Shown here piece by piece: positions 25,501 through 37,234 of a DNA stretch of 64,000 nucleotides. The DNA lies in assembly GCF_000143415.4 (NCBI RefSeq), contig NW_003314305.1, positions 191,325 through 255,324 on the forward strand, written 5' to 3'. Within the stretch, counting starts at the first letter, position 1. Each line of letters starts with the position of its first letter. Below the pieces are notes generated by a model, which worked only from the letters and a program-made list of their open reading frames with translations, made no database searches and had not been told where the DNA came from. The translations under genes were made by a program, and so were the position numbers. The stretch is from Selaginella moellendorffii (Eukaryota; Streptophyta; Lycopodiopsida; Selaginellales; Selaginellaceae).

Positions 25501-26929
25501 CTAGTTCTTGTACTTTGAACTCCTTTTCGAGGCTGTCCTGGTCCTGACCAGATGCTCAGGTGTAAGCCAGAGCAACGAATCGCCGCGACTCATGTTACGT
25601 AGCATCTTGATAAAGTCCTGCCCGGGCAGATTGATCCACTGCGTAGAAAAGCTAAACAATTCAGATGTCTTTCCAGAAGAACTTCGATGCTCTAAACGTT
25701 ATTACGATCGTACCTGGGGCATCTCGTGCACGTAGTCCGAGTAGGGGAAGTTTGGACAGTTTTCACCCCGGAACTTGATGTAAGCTCGGTCATAGATCCT
25801 GTGATTAAACATTTTATCAAAAATCTTTCTAGAAAAGAAAGGAAACAAACCTGGCTGCGGCTTCCGGGGTGCTGGATGACCCGATGTATATCTGTTTGTT
25901 CTTGTCGACAGCCCTGATGGTTATGGAAAAAAGAAATCAGCGTGATTGTTTAAGAACTCACTACTCTTTGAGAAAACGAGAAAACGAAGAAGAACATACT
26001 CACCAAATGTGCGCCTCCCACCGCTCGACTCGCTTGTAGAACGAGACTCCAACGTAGCTGGACGACTTTGCAGTGTATCTCCTAGCGGACTTTGGGGGGG
26101 TTCTTTTCCTTTTGCTCGCTTCCTCTTCCAATCCCTTCGGAGCAACTGCGGTCTTCTTCTTAGAACACTTAGAGCTCGAGCTGTGAGACGAAGGCTTGAT
26201 CGTGGTAGTTCTCTCAGTCGCAGAGCTCGAGCTGGACCTCTTCCTCCTCGAAGAAGAGGACGTAGTGCACATCCCCGGGGTGGCCCAAGTGGCCATGGAG
26301 AAGGGCTTCTTCTCCTCTTTGATTACCAGATGATCATCATCAGCCCGCTCACCATTGCCGTCGGTGGAAAACCAAAAGCTTGCCGGTTCCTCACTGCCAC
26401 CTTCTTTATTCTCGGATTCAGGAGCCAGTGATGAAGAGGGAGAGCTTTGAGACTCCACTGTTGCCATCGCTGGTGAGAGCGGTGCTAGACGACGTCGCTT
26501 TGTTCTTGGCGCCCTCACCACTGCTGGAGCTACCGGGGGCAATATAAATGCGGCTGCATGAGCACGAGAAGGAGCTGCTGGAGGGTCTAGCAGTGGATCA
26601 TGCTCAGCTCCATCCATAGCTGCCAGGAGGCCGGGATCAACTGGAGGGACTTCCAGAACTTTTTGAGCTCGAGCTGAAAGAAGATGGTGTGACGGCCAAG
26701 GAGAGCTTCTAGCTTTGCGTGATGTCGAACGCCGGCAGCGCGTGCCCTTGACAGTGGTATCTTGACACCGGAATCCCATTGCAAGAACTTGCACAGCCAG
26801 AAGCTCCATCGACGAGCAGGGCGAGAGCAAAACATCGGTTGGAGAGGGGCGGCGACTGGGTTGCGTCTGCAGCAGGGCGGCAGTTTCAGCTGCTACCGTG
26901 ACCGATCGAAAAGGATTGACGCGAGGCAT
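25501..26929 (-). CDS. AP2-family transcription factor with a single AP2 domain
   Basis: Four exons (26929-26004, 25913-25851, 25798-25714, 25638-25501) give 403 residues. The N-terminal two thirds are Ser/Pro/Ala-rich with basic clusters (TKRRR, RRKRSSSSS, KCSKKK) that may serve as nuclear localisation signals. The AP2 DNA-binding domain spans about residues 297-365: YVGVSFYKRVERWEAHIWAV, then KQIYIGSSSTPEAAARIYDR, then NFPYSDY. The NFPxSDY end and the short exons splitting the domain are typical of the AP2/WRI/ANT branch rather than intronless ERF genes. Only one repeat is present. The start is the first ATG of a long open exon. Target genes are unknown. Confidence 0.87.
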
Positions 26930-29030
26930 GATCTAGCAAAACAAGTCGAAAATGAAGGACAAGAGAGCAACTTCTAAGAGATTTTTCTTGAGAAGAGACC
27001 GAAGCAATTGCTCCTAGAGCACGAGGTCGTGTTTATTCAGGCCAGCACTCAAACAAATCGGGGCCGTCCACGACAATTCCCATTGACGTGAGCCCATCGC
27101 AGCCGCCCATTAACACTACCATGGCTTTCAGTGCCACTAGATTCGCGCCGATTCGCGCCCGTCGCGTACGGAATAAGACAACTGTACTTTCGTACATGGT
27201 CAACCATAGGGACGGATAACTATCGACACTGCATTGAATTGTTTCCTAGTCATCCTCATTCCCCCGGAGTGGTCATGCACAGACAATAAGAAATCTTGAG
27301 GCAACAAATCCGCGGCATGCATGAGACAGCTCAATTGGAATGAACCACGTACCTTACTATGCTTGGGTGAACGAAAAGTAACAGACGTTTGAAAGTTTCC
27401 AAACACCCGAAGAAAGCATGGAAACTCCAAAACCAAGAGTCACTTTAGCAAATCCTGGTGAAATATTTCTATAAAGCCACCTAAAGAATACTTGCATACC
27501 AAAACAGAAAGTCACTTCATCAGTTACCATCAAGGAATGTATCTTTAGATCCTTCTGAAGTATTTTTCATACTTGGGATTCTACAAAGCCCTCTGTCGTC
27601 TATGGGTAAATGGTTAAAACAGGATTTGAGTGAAGTTCTTTCTGTGATCGACCATTCTTTTCTCGTCTATTCCCATCCAGGAGGTGAGTAAATTCTTATG
27701 GTCTTCCACCATTTTCCCCAAGATCAAGCCATGATGGCATTCACGCATTACGCCTTACTTCCGTCCACTGCGCTGGATCCAACAGCCTCCATGCCCGAAA
27801 ATATGTGAAGATTGAAGTTGCTGGCCCAAGCCACAAGAGCAAAAATGCGAACACAAAAACACAATAGCCGGCAAAACGTGGGAGTTCGTCATTCGAGATT
27901 AGTGTGAAGGAAAGCGGGCTTCTTGGCGTTGTATGAAGGAGAAAAGGCGTTTCAGAAATCCTTGAACATAGTGTGATCAATGGCAGTGGGAGCTGGAGGA
28001 ACAGAGCTCTGGCCAGCCGCGGGTCAATGGGATTCTATGATGCAATCTACAAGGAGGGGAGGATCGAAACATCTGTAATGTCAACGTTTTCCATGATCTC
28101 CCCATGGTTCGTCCAAACCCTGCAAAAGTATATGGTTCGAGTGGCGTTGGTGATCTTGTTCTTGCAGAAAAAATTAATATTTATGTTGATGGTATTATTG
28201 CTGTTCCTTTTGTGCTTGCCTTCTCCATCACCTCCTTCCTCCACAGTCATCCATGTCTGAAAGAGTCACAATCGAAGATCTGGATGCTGGCTCTATCACT
28301 GCTGAAATCTCTATGAGCTCCAAACACAAGCAACTCTAAAACAGCCTTCATGACTATAGTAATAAGCTTTATAATTTTGCTGATTAATTGCTAGAGGCCA
28401 GAGGCCCTATATACTTCTAAAGTATGCATGGTCTTCTGCAAGTAACTGTATAAGATGTTTCAAGCATGATTTTGTTTTCCTATTAAATGCCAGGGCGTGG
28501 GTTCAAATCCCACTCTTGAAATGGAATTCAAATTATGCTAAGTATCGGTGCTCCTATTTTATTGTGTACATTGCTAGTTCCAACTCCAAATTGGAAGTCC
28601 AAATGGACCTTCAAATTAACGATGGTCGGCTCTCCAAACTCAAGCAAGCAGCGGGTGGCTACAATTCTCACCAGTTGCTTACTCCGTTGCCTGGCCAGCT
28701 GTGATAGACGATGCTGCCAGTTTCAACGCCAGTTTCCTCTCGAGTTTCACGTAACCTCCTCCAGACTTTCCTAGACCCTCTGGCTATAAAGAGAACAAAC
28801 AAGAGTATCTCCTAGAACAAATATGGAAAGCTTACCTCGATGAAACCAGCAAGACAACTTCACATTCGAGGAACGTACTTTGGTTGATGAGCAAGCAATG
28901 CTCTCCTTGATCTCTTTCTGGATCAATGACACGCATGATGACAATTTACATATTGAAGTTTTTGCTAGTTTTGTGCGAAGGAAACAAGAAGAAAGAAGAG
29001 GAAATTTAAGACATCCTCCATTTCCCCGAT
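26930..29030. other. Spacer, no gene recognised
   Basis: Short open frames on both strands lack motifs. A tRNA-like T-arm or B-box motif, GTGGGTTCAAATCCCAC, occurs near 28497-28513, flanked by TTTCAAG...CTTGAAA. I could not fold a complete tRNA around it. The part left of about 27200 is the AP2 gene's upstream flank. Confidence 0.4.
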
Positions 29031-29031
29031 T

Positions 29032-29451
29032 CTAATAGGAAGAAGGCGACGCTCCGGGTCGGTTAGAATCGAGGATAAACCTATTTTGTAACTCGACCTC
29101 TTCTACGCACGCGACGAGGATCTGGCAGATTCTTCTTGGATTTTCTCGCATTGCTTGGGGCGGATCACTGCGTTGATCCGGGATGACAGCGTGGCCACAT
29201 TCGAGCTGGAATTCGCAAACCACCACCGCCGACGAGGTGAAATCTTGAATCTTCACGTCTCGGTGTCGGGGTGATTCTGGCAGTGACGTCACTGAGCAAC
29301 TGCTGCTCCTGGAGGATTTCGAGGATCTTGCGCCAGAGATCACTATTCCAGGGCTGTAATTCCGCGTTGCGGAAGATGTAGAGGCCCTGGCAAGCTCGCG
29401 CAGATTATCCAGGATTCCTCCATGAAGGACATCTATGGAAGATGATGACAA
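29032..29451 (-). CDS. Hypothetical 139-residue protein
   Basis: A single open frame on the minus strand, more GC-rich than its flanks, with a Ser-rich middle (SSKSSRSSSCSVTS) and a C-terminal part containing CEFQLECGHAVIPDQRSD. I recognise no domain. It could be a real small gene or an exon of a larger relic, given the helicase fragment beside it on the other strand. Confidence 0.3.
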   Translation of the reverse strand: MSSSSIDVLHGGILDNLRELARASTSSATRNYSPGIVISGARSSKSSRSSSCSVTSLPESPRHRDVKIQDFTSSAVVVCEFQLECGHAVIPDQRSDPPQAMRENPRRICQILVACVEEVELQNRFILDSNRPGASPSSY

Positions 29452-29619
29452 CGATGATCATGAAGTTGCTGCTTGAATGCTTGAAGAAGTATCCTCCAGT
29501 GTGATGCTATCTTGTTGCTGCAAAGGCGTGGAGCAGCAGGATTCAAGACAATGACTTTGCTCCCTCAGGCGCTTCCCTGCTTCCATCCCCAGGCGACGGG
29601 TTTGAAGCATCTCTTTCCG

Positions 29620-29870
29620 TGTGGAGGATGAAGCTTGCAGCGCTTCTCAAGCCGCTAGAACTTCCTGGAGAGCTGATACAAGCTCCAGTGCACTGCCACG
29701 AGTGTCCAGTGTGGACGAGTTCCAGGGCGAGGAGAACACAATAATCCTTCTGTCGCTGGTGAGCCCTGGAAAGATCGGCTTCCTCCACATCGCTAGTGTA
29801 GCTCTCTGTCCCTGGGCCAGCGTCAAAGATAGGGAAGTGTTTATTTCTGAGTACAAATCCACTGCTATGC
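29620..29870 (+). pseudogene. UPF1/ZNFX1-like SF1 helicase fragment
   Basis: The frame reads VSSVDEFQGEENTIILLSLV and then GKIGFLHIASVAL. This is motif V and the following strand of superfamily-1 helicases of the UPF1/NFX1-type zinc-finger (ZNFX1) group, where the usual form is 'VSTVDxFQGEENDIILLSLVRS...GKIGFL...RVCVALSRA'. At the 'CVALSRA' motif VI position the frame changes (VALCPWASVK), so the conserved arginine motif is lost. Nothing of the other helicase motifs remains nearby. Confidence 0.7.
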
Positions 29871-29879
29871 TTTATTGGT

Positions 29880-31830
29880 CATATGGAAGTGGTCTAGTGC
29901 ATTTTCACAAGTAGAATGCACACTCCAACGGCTTAAGTTAGAGGGTCACACTCCAAGATAGGTGAAGTTCACCATGATGTGGCTTCGAAGAAGATGGTCA
30001 ATCGGAAAACCACTTGGTGTCTTGGCAATTGAGTGGAAGAGTGCCTTAGGAGGAGTTTTGCATTCCTTAGAGCATAGTGGGTGGCTAGGAGGTGGAGGGA
30101 TTATGAGTAATGCAAGAGTTTTGTTTAGCTTTGTACTTTTTTAGTTTTTTTAACAAGGTTTTGAAATCATGTTTAGCATAAGCACTATCCTTCTCACCTC
30201 GTCTTTTGGTTTCTATAAATATTCTACACATTCTCAAGCACAGTATTCTTTGTGACTCCAGAAACTATCCTCTTAAAGAGCCATTTGTTGAACTTCTCAA
30301 GGGAAACTTGCATACATTTCTGAATTGTTATCCTATGGGATCCTTGGGTCATATCTAGTGGGGAAGGAGAGATGGAGCCAATAAGATTAAGCCATCTCAG
30401 CAAAAAGTGACATTGTTCTTTTAGACCTAAACAATTTTCCTCCCCAATGGCTTTATGGGAGTGTGATTCCATTGTGGGGGTAGTGGGTTCTTCAACATTC
30501 AAGGTAAGAAAATTGGCTAGATAGGCTTGAGAAATTTAGGCATTCTTAAAACCCTGAATACAGCCATTTCTGAAAGATCTTAGAGAATGTTGTCCCACTG
30601 GTGAGAGTTTCCTTCTCTCATTTTCTCTTGACACAGCCAACAGTGGGAAATGATGACATCATTATGTCCAATGCTTAATTTAAACAAGTATTTCATTGCT
30701 ATGTATTCTAAGTAGTATATTAGAATATACATTTAAAGACAAATCACTATGCTCTTCACACTAATAAATTTAGTGTCCTATTTATTAGTGCCTTAAACCT
30801 AAACCTCTACTACTTGTGTCTAGTTAAAATTCATGGGTGTAGCATTTTCCATTTTATCAAAGGCAAGTTTTGATTTCCACTCAAAGCTGAGCAAGTAATC
30901 CAAAGAAGAATTGCAAAAGTGATTGTGCCCCATAAATCACATGGCTTATATACTTTTCAAAACTCAATAGCTTTGTTGAAGTGACTATGTTAATCACACT
31001 ATTATTAGCTAACATACTATAGTGTAGACCATCCCTTTGACTTTGAAAGGCAACGTAGTCTATTCTTTTGAAGTGTTGAATAAAGTTGCTCTTTCATATT
31101 ACAAGGTTTATACTAAAGTTCATACAAATCGAAATGTTAATATATGCCAACTTTGTTATTCTTGAAGAAGAATTGATTGTCTTCCTGCAATCAAAATATT
31201 AATATGTATAATCTTATTCAATTGCTAGAACAATCAAAATGTTCAATTTTGTTACTCTCTCTCTCTCTCTCTCTCTCTCTCTAAACGAAGTGAAAGTGAA
31301 AGTGATAAATGATGAGCTGATTAGCTTCTCCAAGTTAGAAATGCTGAAATTTTTTAAAATTTACCATCTTTACCCTTTAACTCCATTTTATTACCTCATA
31401 CATAATTAATTTATTCATATCTCCATCAGTAAGACTATGCAACGGCCATGTCTCGTCTTAAAAAATGGTGCTACTAAATATTTTAGATTGTGAAATGTGA
31501 TGGGACAATTTAAAGAAACAAGAGTTTTTATCCCACATATGACACTAATGCTATCAAACATAAAAATTCTATTCAAAATGTGTAAAAGGCAATTTCCAAT
31601 CCATTTAGGTTATTGCTTAACAATCTCTAAATGCCAAAAACATACATTTGACTAAGTTAGAGTTTATTTGCCCCACCCAATTTTCACTCAAATTTATGTA
31701 ACTTTATCAAAATGCACATCACTTAGAATTAAAATTCAAACTTTCCTCAACATCCCTTTGTTTTCATAAAGAGGTTTTATATTAAACCTCTTTCTAAACC
31801 GCCGAGCCTGAATTTAATTATGCTTAGAAT
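29880..31830. other. Spacer, no gene recognised
   Basis: Mostly AT-rich. A 92-codon minus-strand frame at 30224-30502 has no known domain and could be transposon debris. A (CT)n run lies at 31255-31282. Confidence 0.45.
31255..31282. repeat. (CT)n microsatellite
   Basis: About 14 CT units. Confidence 0.95.
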
Positions 31831-31934
31831 ATACTCCCAGCTCTCATTTCTTAAAGCACACATCATCCACCTTGAAAAGGCTTTGGGCAATCGTGGTAAT
31901 ATAGGGTGAATGTGTGTCACAAAGCACTAAGCAA

Positions 31935-32699
31935 TCACGATTCATCAGCACCAGACGAGGACGCGACCGTGATCCCGTGCTTGACAAGCAGCTTGTTGAG
32001 ATTGGCAGCCGAACAAACCTCGTACTTGACCGCCCCGCTCTCGGGCACCACATACAGCTCCGCCAGCTCCAGCTTCTCCGCCGAGAGGCTGGTGCTATCC
32101 ATCGTCTTGCTCAAAACCTTGAGCGCCAGAGCCACCGCCTCCTCCCTCGTGATCTCATCCTTGTAGTCTTGCTTGAGCATCGACTGCGCGGCCTGGTTGT
32201 TCGCCCCGATCGCCCCCGCCTTCCATCCGCCATAGTTGCCGCTGGGATCGCTCATGTAGAGCTGGAAGCCATAGCTCGAGTCGTAGCCGGCGAAGATGAA
32301 CGACACCCCGAATGGGCGGAGGCCGCCAAACTGCGTGTAGCCTTGCTTGGTATCGCACAGCGATCGAACGAGCTGCTCCACGGGCATGGGCTCCTGGTAC
32401 GAGAGCGTGTAGCCCTGGGCGGCGACTCGGGCGGTGTTGATGAGGATGTTGGCGTCGGCCATGATCCCTGCCACCGCCGCCGCGACGTGCCCATCGATCT
32501 TGTACATCTTCTCTGTGGATCGCGACGCGGCGAGGAGCTTCGATGTGACGCGCTTCTCCGCCGCCAGGACGACGCCGTCGCGAGCCAAAACCCCAATCGC
32601 AGCGCCCGCGTTGCTGATCGCCTCCATGGCGTACTCTACCTGGTAAAGCCGCCCCTCGGGCGAGAAGATCGTGGTGCGACTGTCATACCGCCTCGACAT
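31935..32699 (-). CDS. PAC1: 20S proteasome subunit alpha type-4 (alpha3)
   Basis: One uninterrupted exon encodes 254 residues, the usual length for plant PAC1. It begins [19 protein letters not shown], the conserved alpha-subunit N-terminal signature that forms the gate of the outer ring, and continues with [43 protein letters not shown] and [13 protein letters not shown]. Alpha subunits are non-catalytic; they form the outer rings of the 20S core and dock the 19S regulator. It has no intron although its neighbours have many, so it may descend from a retrocopy. The intact frame and strong conservation indicate it is functional. It lies downstream of the GAPDH gene in the same orientation. 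Confidence 0.97.
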   Translation of the reverse strand: MSRRYDSRTTIFSPEGRLYQVEYAMEAISNAGAAIGVLARDGVVLAAEKRVTSKLLAASRSTEKMYKIDGHVAAAVAGIMADANILINTARVAAQGYTLSYQEPMPVEQLVRSLCDTKQGYTQFGGLRPFGVSFIFAGYDSSYGFQLYMSDPSGNYGGWKAGAIGANNQAAQSMLKQDYKDEITREEAVALALKVLSKTMDSTSLSAEKLELAELYVVPESGAVKYEVCSAANLNKLLVKHGITVASSSGADES

Positions 32700-32980
32700 T
32701 CTTGCTTGCTCGCTCTCCTTCGCCCTAGCCCGGATCCTCTCAAGAACCCTAAACTTTGATTAGGAATAATGCCAAGAATGTTCAAAGGATATGCTTAGAA
32801 ATATTCGTTAGCATATTCGATTTTCAATTTCGGCAATTTCATCCATAGCTATGCATGCACACGATACAATCACCACACGCTGGTCCTTTTTTCTCCATCG
32901 GCAAAGACACGTCGCCTCCCACTGCCAAGAACAAGCGAAAGAAGGAATGAGAGAAGGGATGAGAATGGAAGTTTGTTCGT

Positions 32981-35148
32981 ACCCATCGTGTAAGAAGCGG
33001 TCGGAAGATTGAGAACTGTGGTCTTGATCTTGGTCATCAAGTTGATGCTGTTCGTGACCCCTTGTGATCCCACGCCGCTCTCACGGATTCCCTGCGAAAC
33101 ATCCAGAAAATTATAGTCACAATGCATTGCTTTTCGAATTATAACTCGACCTGGAAAGGGAAGTGATCGGGACCACGAGCCGGAGCGGAATTTATTTGGA
33201 TCGTTCCGCTTTCCATGGCATCGCTCAGGAGCATAGCTTTATTGATATCGGATGTGAAAACACAGCCCTGCCACGGGAAAACGAAAGGACGTAACCTTCT
33301 TTTGGTTTCCATCGGGAATATGAGCTTACTTGGAGTCCATATTTGCTAGAGTTGCAGTGCTTGACGCCTTCTTCTGGAGTCTTGATGCGCATGACCGGTA
33401 TCACGGGGCCAAAAGGCTCCTCCCACGCGATTCTCATGTCCGTTGTTACGTTATCGATCAGCAATGGCCATATCAGGTTCCCTTGCCTCTTCCATTCCTG
33501 TCGTGAAAATTCTTTTCAAGCTGACTCATCCAAAAGGAAGTTATGACCGACTTGCCTGGCAAAGCTTCGCATTCTTGGCTTTTGCATCCGTGACCAGGCC
33601 TTCGATAAAATTTGCCGACGCTTCAGTCACAACGGGGACAATATCACAGTTGTTCTCAGGAGGCCCAACTTTCAGCTTTGCCACCTTTGCATTCACGCTG
33701 GAAACCAGCTTGTCTGCTACGGATTCCATCACCAGCACGACTTTAACTGCCGTACAGCGCTGCCCACTGCAAGCATGAGCATTTTCAGACCAAATTGAGG
33801 GACAAAATACAAAAGTATGCACCTGAAGGAAAAGCCTCCTTTTATAATGTTCGTCGCTGCCAGTTCAATGTCGCCATCCTCAAGAACAATCATAGCATCC
33901 TTCCCACCAAGCTCCATTTGCAGCGGCACCATTCCAGCCTTCTTTGATATCGACATCCCAGTGTCACAGCCACCCGTAAAACTGCACATTGAAACCAATA
34001 ACCAAATACTTCTATAAGAGAAACCAGCCTACAGAAACATTTCTTACCTGATGCAGTTTACTAGAGGATGGGTGGTAACATAATCGCCAAGCTCTGATGC
34101 TTTGATCGGAACACACGAAAGTAGCCCCTTTGGAAATCCTGCCAGGTGAAAGCAATGCATCATGTGTAACGTTGACACCGAGCCCTGCGTCGGTGGCTTG
34201 ACCACTACAGCATTTCCAGCAATGAGAGCGGGACCGATCTTTGAGCAAGTCAAGTTCACGGGATAATTGAATGGAGGAATCGCCAGAATGACTCCAAGAG
34301 GGGCCTGCGAAAGGAGTTAAATCAAACTACTGTAGCTCATAGAAAAGAAAGAACAAAGACCAACCTTCGAAGCAAGGCACAGCTTGTTCCTTGGATTTCC
34401 GGGAAAAGAATCCGAGAAGAGAAACTTTCCCTCGGAGAGTATCCTGATTCCTTCCGCAGTGTAGGACAGCAAATCTGCGGAGCGAACAACCTGAAAAGCC
34501 CAATCAAACGAGTCTGGAAATGCTGCTTACTTTGCAGGATCAACGTTTTTTTATGAGACCTCGGTGACGGAATCCTTGGCTGGCTTGGCCACTTCTTTCA
34601 CCAGACACTCGGCGATCGGTCCCTTGTTCTTTCTCATGATCTCTGCCACCTTGTGGAGCATTTCGGCTCGCTTGTAGAGCGGAGTCTTGGCCCATATCTT
34701 CTGTGCCGCCTTCGCACTTTGGAAAGCTTGGTTCACCTCATCCTTAGAACAAGCTACAGTGACAAGAAGAAGAAGGAAAAAAAAAAAAATCAGCTCATGT
34801 TCAGAGAAAACTAAGAAAAGATCGAGTGTAAGCAGCAAAGAATGCTATATAGCTACATTCTAGTACCCGAACCATGCAATGCTTCTATCGGTTAACAATC
34901 TCCTGCACGAACCATGCAATGCTTATCGGCTAGAATGGATGCTATAGCTGCAATGCTGCTACCAATCTCTAGAATGGATGCTATAGCTACATTCCAGCAC
35001 CTGTGATCTTGTAAGCTTGCTTCCCAGCCACTGTGGGATTGTAGACGTATGAAATATTCCCGGACGAGGAGAGCCGCCAATGTCCATCGGCGTAGAATTT
35101 GTAGACATCGCCTTCGATTATCTCCTTGAATGTGCCGGTCCCGGCCAT
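32981..35148 (-). CDS. GAPN: NADP-dependent non-phosphorylating GAPDH (ALDH11 family)
   Basis: Nine exons (35148-35001, 34753-34560, 34490-34365, 34304-34048, 33981-33823, 33766-33556, 33497-33330, 33267-33151, 33091-about 32981) give about 497 residues up to the usual SYTMG end. The cytosolic enzyme oxidises glyceraldehyde 3-phosphate to 3-phosphoglycerate and makes NADPH. The catalytic glutamate is E265 in MELGGKD and the catalytic cysteine is C299 in SGQRC; SFTGG and EEPFGPV are also present. Intron 6 uses a GC donor (CAG|GCAAGT, exon end 33556). After TMG there is no stop: the frame runs on to about 32870 unless a short intron beginning at the GTACG is removed, which changes the last residues. 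Intron 1 (247 bp) contains short tandem repeats. Start codon and exon 1 fit plant GAPN. Confidence 0.95.
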
Positions 35149-35343
35149 TCTCCCACCGGCGCCGCCTCGCCAAGCGACATAGCTCCTCCTCTTTCTCTTG
35201 CCCGCCCTAAAACATGCTCAAAGGTCCCCGTTTCGAATCCTGGAAGAAAAGGCGCGAAAATTCTAATTGCATATTCGAGAATCTCCTGGAAAAGCGAGCA
35301 TTCTAATTCTTTGCGTTTAGGGCTAGGGCTCTTGGCTGGAAGC
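35149..35343. promoter_or_regulatory. Compact divergent promoter between GAPN and CDP-DAG synthase
   Basis: The two start codons are 195 bp apart and point away from each other. Both promoters and 5' UTRs must fit in this interval, which suggests a bidirectional promoter. I see no obvious TATA box. Confidence 0.6.
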
Positions 35344-37234
35344 ATGCAGCCCGACGGAGAGGACGCCATGGCGTTGCCATCGCCAGCTGCGGCGGCGCTC
35401 GTCGCCACCGCCAGCGTCGCGACGCAAGCTGCCGTGGCGAGGCAGCGGCATCGCAAGCGCAGCCACGAGGAATCGCGAGTAAGCTCTACTCCTTCTAGGT
35501 CTAGATTTTCCAAGAATGCGATTGAAATCTCGATTGCCAGAGCGCGGATTTCGGTAGAACAAATGGGGAGCTTCTTGTGGACGATCGCAACAAGTACCGG
35601 AGCATGAGGACTCGAGTCCAGTCGTCGGTGCTCATGATCGGTGGCTTTGCGCTCATCGTCTATCTCGGCCACCTCTTCATCGCCTTGATGATCGTGGTCA
35701 TCCAGGTGCTCATGGCCAAAGAGCTTTTCACGCTCGCGAGAGCTTCTCACAGGGAACGAGATGGACAGCCGGGCTTTATTAGGCTTAATTGGTACGTATA
35801 TTTTTTTTGTTTCTTCTTTGCATATCAGGCTTCCACACCTTGATCTTGTGCAGGTACTTTTTCTTCACAGCCATGGTATATGCCTACGGTAGGTTCTTGA
35901 AAAAGCAGTTTGTGAATACCATCTCATCCGACAAGATTCTCCTCATGATCTTCAGCGGGCTCATCAAGTATCACACGATGATCTGCTATCTGATCTATAT
36001 CACAGGTTTGTTGTTTTCTGACAGCGTGTAGCTGATATTCTACTGTTTCTTGTAGGATTCGTTTCGTTTATCCTCACCCTTAAGAAGCGGATGTATCGGC
36101 AACAGTTTGGAGAGTTTGCTTGGACGCATATGATACTGTTCGTCGTTTTCGCGCAGTCGTCTTTCACTGTCGCAAATATTTTCGAAGGCATAATATGGTC
36201 AGTGCGGCGTCAGTTCACTTTATTTTACTCTGTCTCTCACGTCCAATGTCGTAGGTTTCTTCTCCCGGTCTCGCTGATCGTGATCAACGATATTGCTGCC
36301 TACTTGTTTGGATTCTTTTTTGGACGAACGCCTCTTATAAAGCTGTCGCCGAAGAAGACTTGGGAGGGCTTTATTGGTGCTTCTGTCACGACTATAATAT
36401 CTGCTTTTTTGGTAAGACCACGAGTGAGAATATTTGCAGTAGATTTTACTGTTGTAATTGTAGCTGGCAGATATCATGGGAAGGTCACAATGGCTGATTT
36501 GCCCTCGGAAGGTAGCCCAAACTACCTTAGTCAATTTCTAATTTGAAGCCAACAGTGGAAGTATCTTTGTAGGATTTGACAGTGAGTTGGCTGGAGTGCG
36601 ATCCGGATCCCGTGTTTAAGGATGTTCAATATCAACTTCCGTCCTGGATAACCTTTGTGGTAAGGGAATTCTTGTCCTTGCTGTAGAGTCACATTTCTCT
36701 TTGGCAGACACGCCGGGAGTACGTAGAGGTGATGCCTTTGCAAATTCATGCACTTGTGTTTGGATTGTTTGCCTCGAGCATTGCCCCCTTCGGTGGATTT
36801 TTTGCCAGTGGCTTCAAAAGAGCATTCAAGATAAAGGTACGATTTAGCTTGGCATGCAGCTTGTGAGCATTTACGCTAACCACCGTTGCACAGGACTTTG
36901 GAGACAGCATTCCCGGGCATGGAGGAATGACAGACCGCATGGACTGCCAGGCATGTCACTTTTCCTCAGATTTTGTGAACCGTTGTTTTGCTCATACTTT
37001 GCGAACCGCAGATGGTTATGGCCGTGTTCTCGTACATTTACCTCCAGTCCTTCATTACTTCACACAACTACACTGTAGAAAGCTTTCTGGCGCAGGTATT
37101 CGAAGTTATTTTCTTGCCCACTCCTCATCTTGCTTCTGGTGTTTGGTTTTGAGAAGATTCTAGCCCATCTTTCCAAGGAGGAGCTGATAGAACTCCACTT
37201 ACGGCTTACAAATATCCTGCTGCAGCAGAACTAA
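35344..37234 (+). CDS. CDS1: Phosphatidate cytidylyltransferase (CDP-diacylglycerol synthase)
   Basis: Eleven exons (35344-35478, 35541-35791, 35854-36005, 36056-36197, 36255-36411, 36464-36511, 36573-36659, 36708-36836, 36894-36950, 37012-37095, 37157-37234) join in frame to 439 residues. The integral membrane enzyme converts phosphatidate and CTP into CDP-diacylglycerol, the precursor of phosphatidylinositol and phosphatidylglycerol. A hydrophilic N terminus is followed by several hydrophobic segments, for example [20 protein letters not shown]. The family signature is in the C-terminal third: [19 protein letters not shown] then TDRMDCQ. Also conserved are [13 protein letters not shown] and [10 protein letters not shown]. 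The intron after MDCQ has a GC donor (CAG|GCATGT); all others are GT-AG. A eukaryotic-type ER isoform is most likely; no transit peptide is evident. Confidence 0.95.

Noticed and set aside
28463-28530. Candidate tRNA around GTGGGTTCAAATCCCAC
   Set aside because: A T-arm can form, but no anticodon or D arm fits at the expected distances and the element is only about 62 nt between pairing ends.
31914-32759. 281-codon plus-strand frame opposite the proteasome gene
   Set aside because: It is antisense to a strongly conserved proteasome subunit and has the composition expected of a GC-rich shadow frame.
34880-35000. Short tandem phrases (cgaaccatgcaatgctt, tagaatggatgctatagct) considered as a CRISPR-like or regulatory array
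   Set aside because: Only two copies each, inside GAPN intron 1 of a plant gene; simple local duplication is sufficient.
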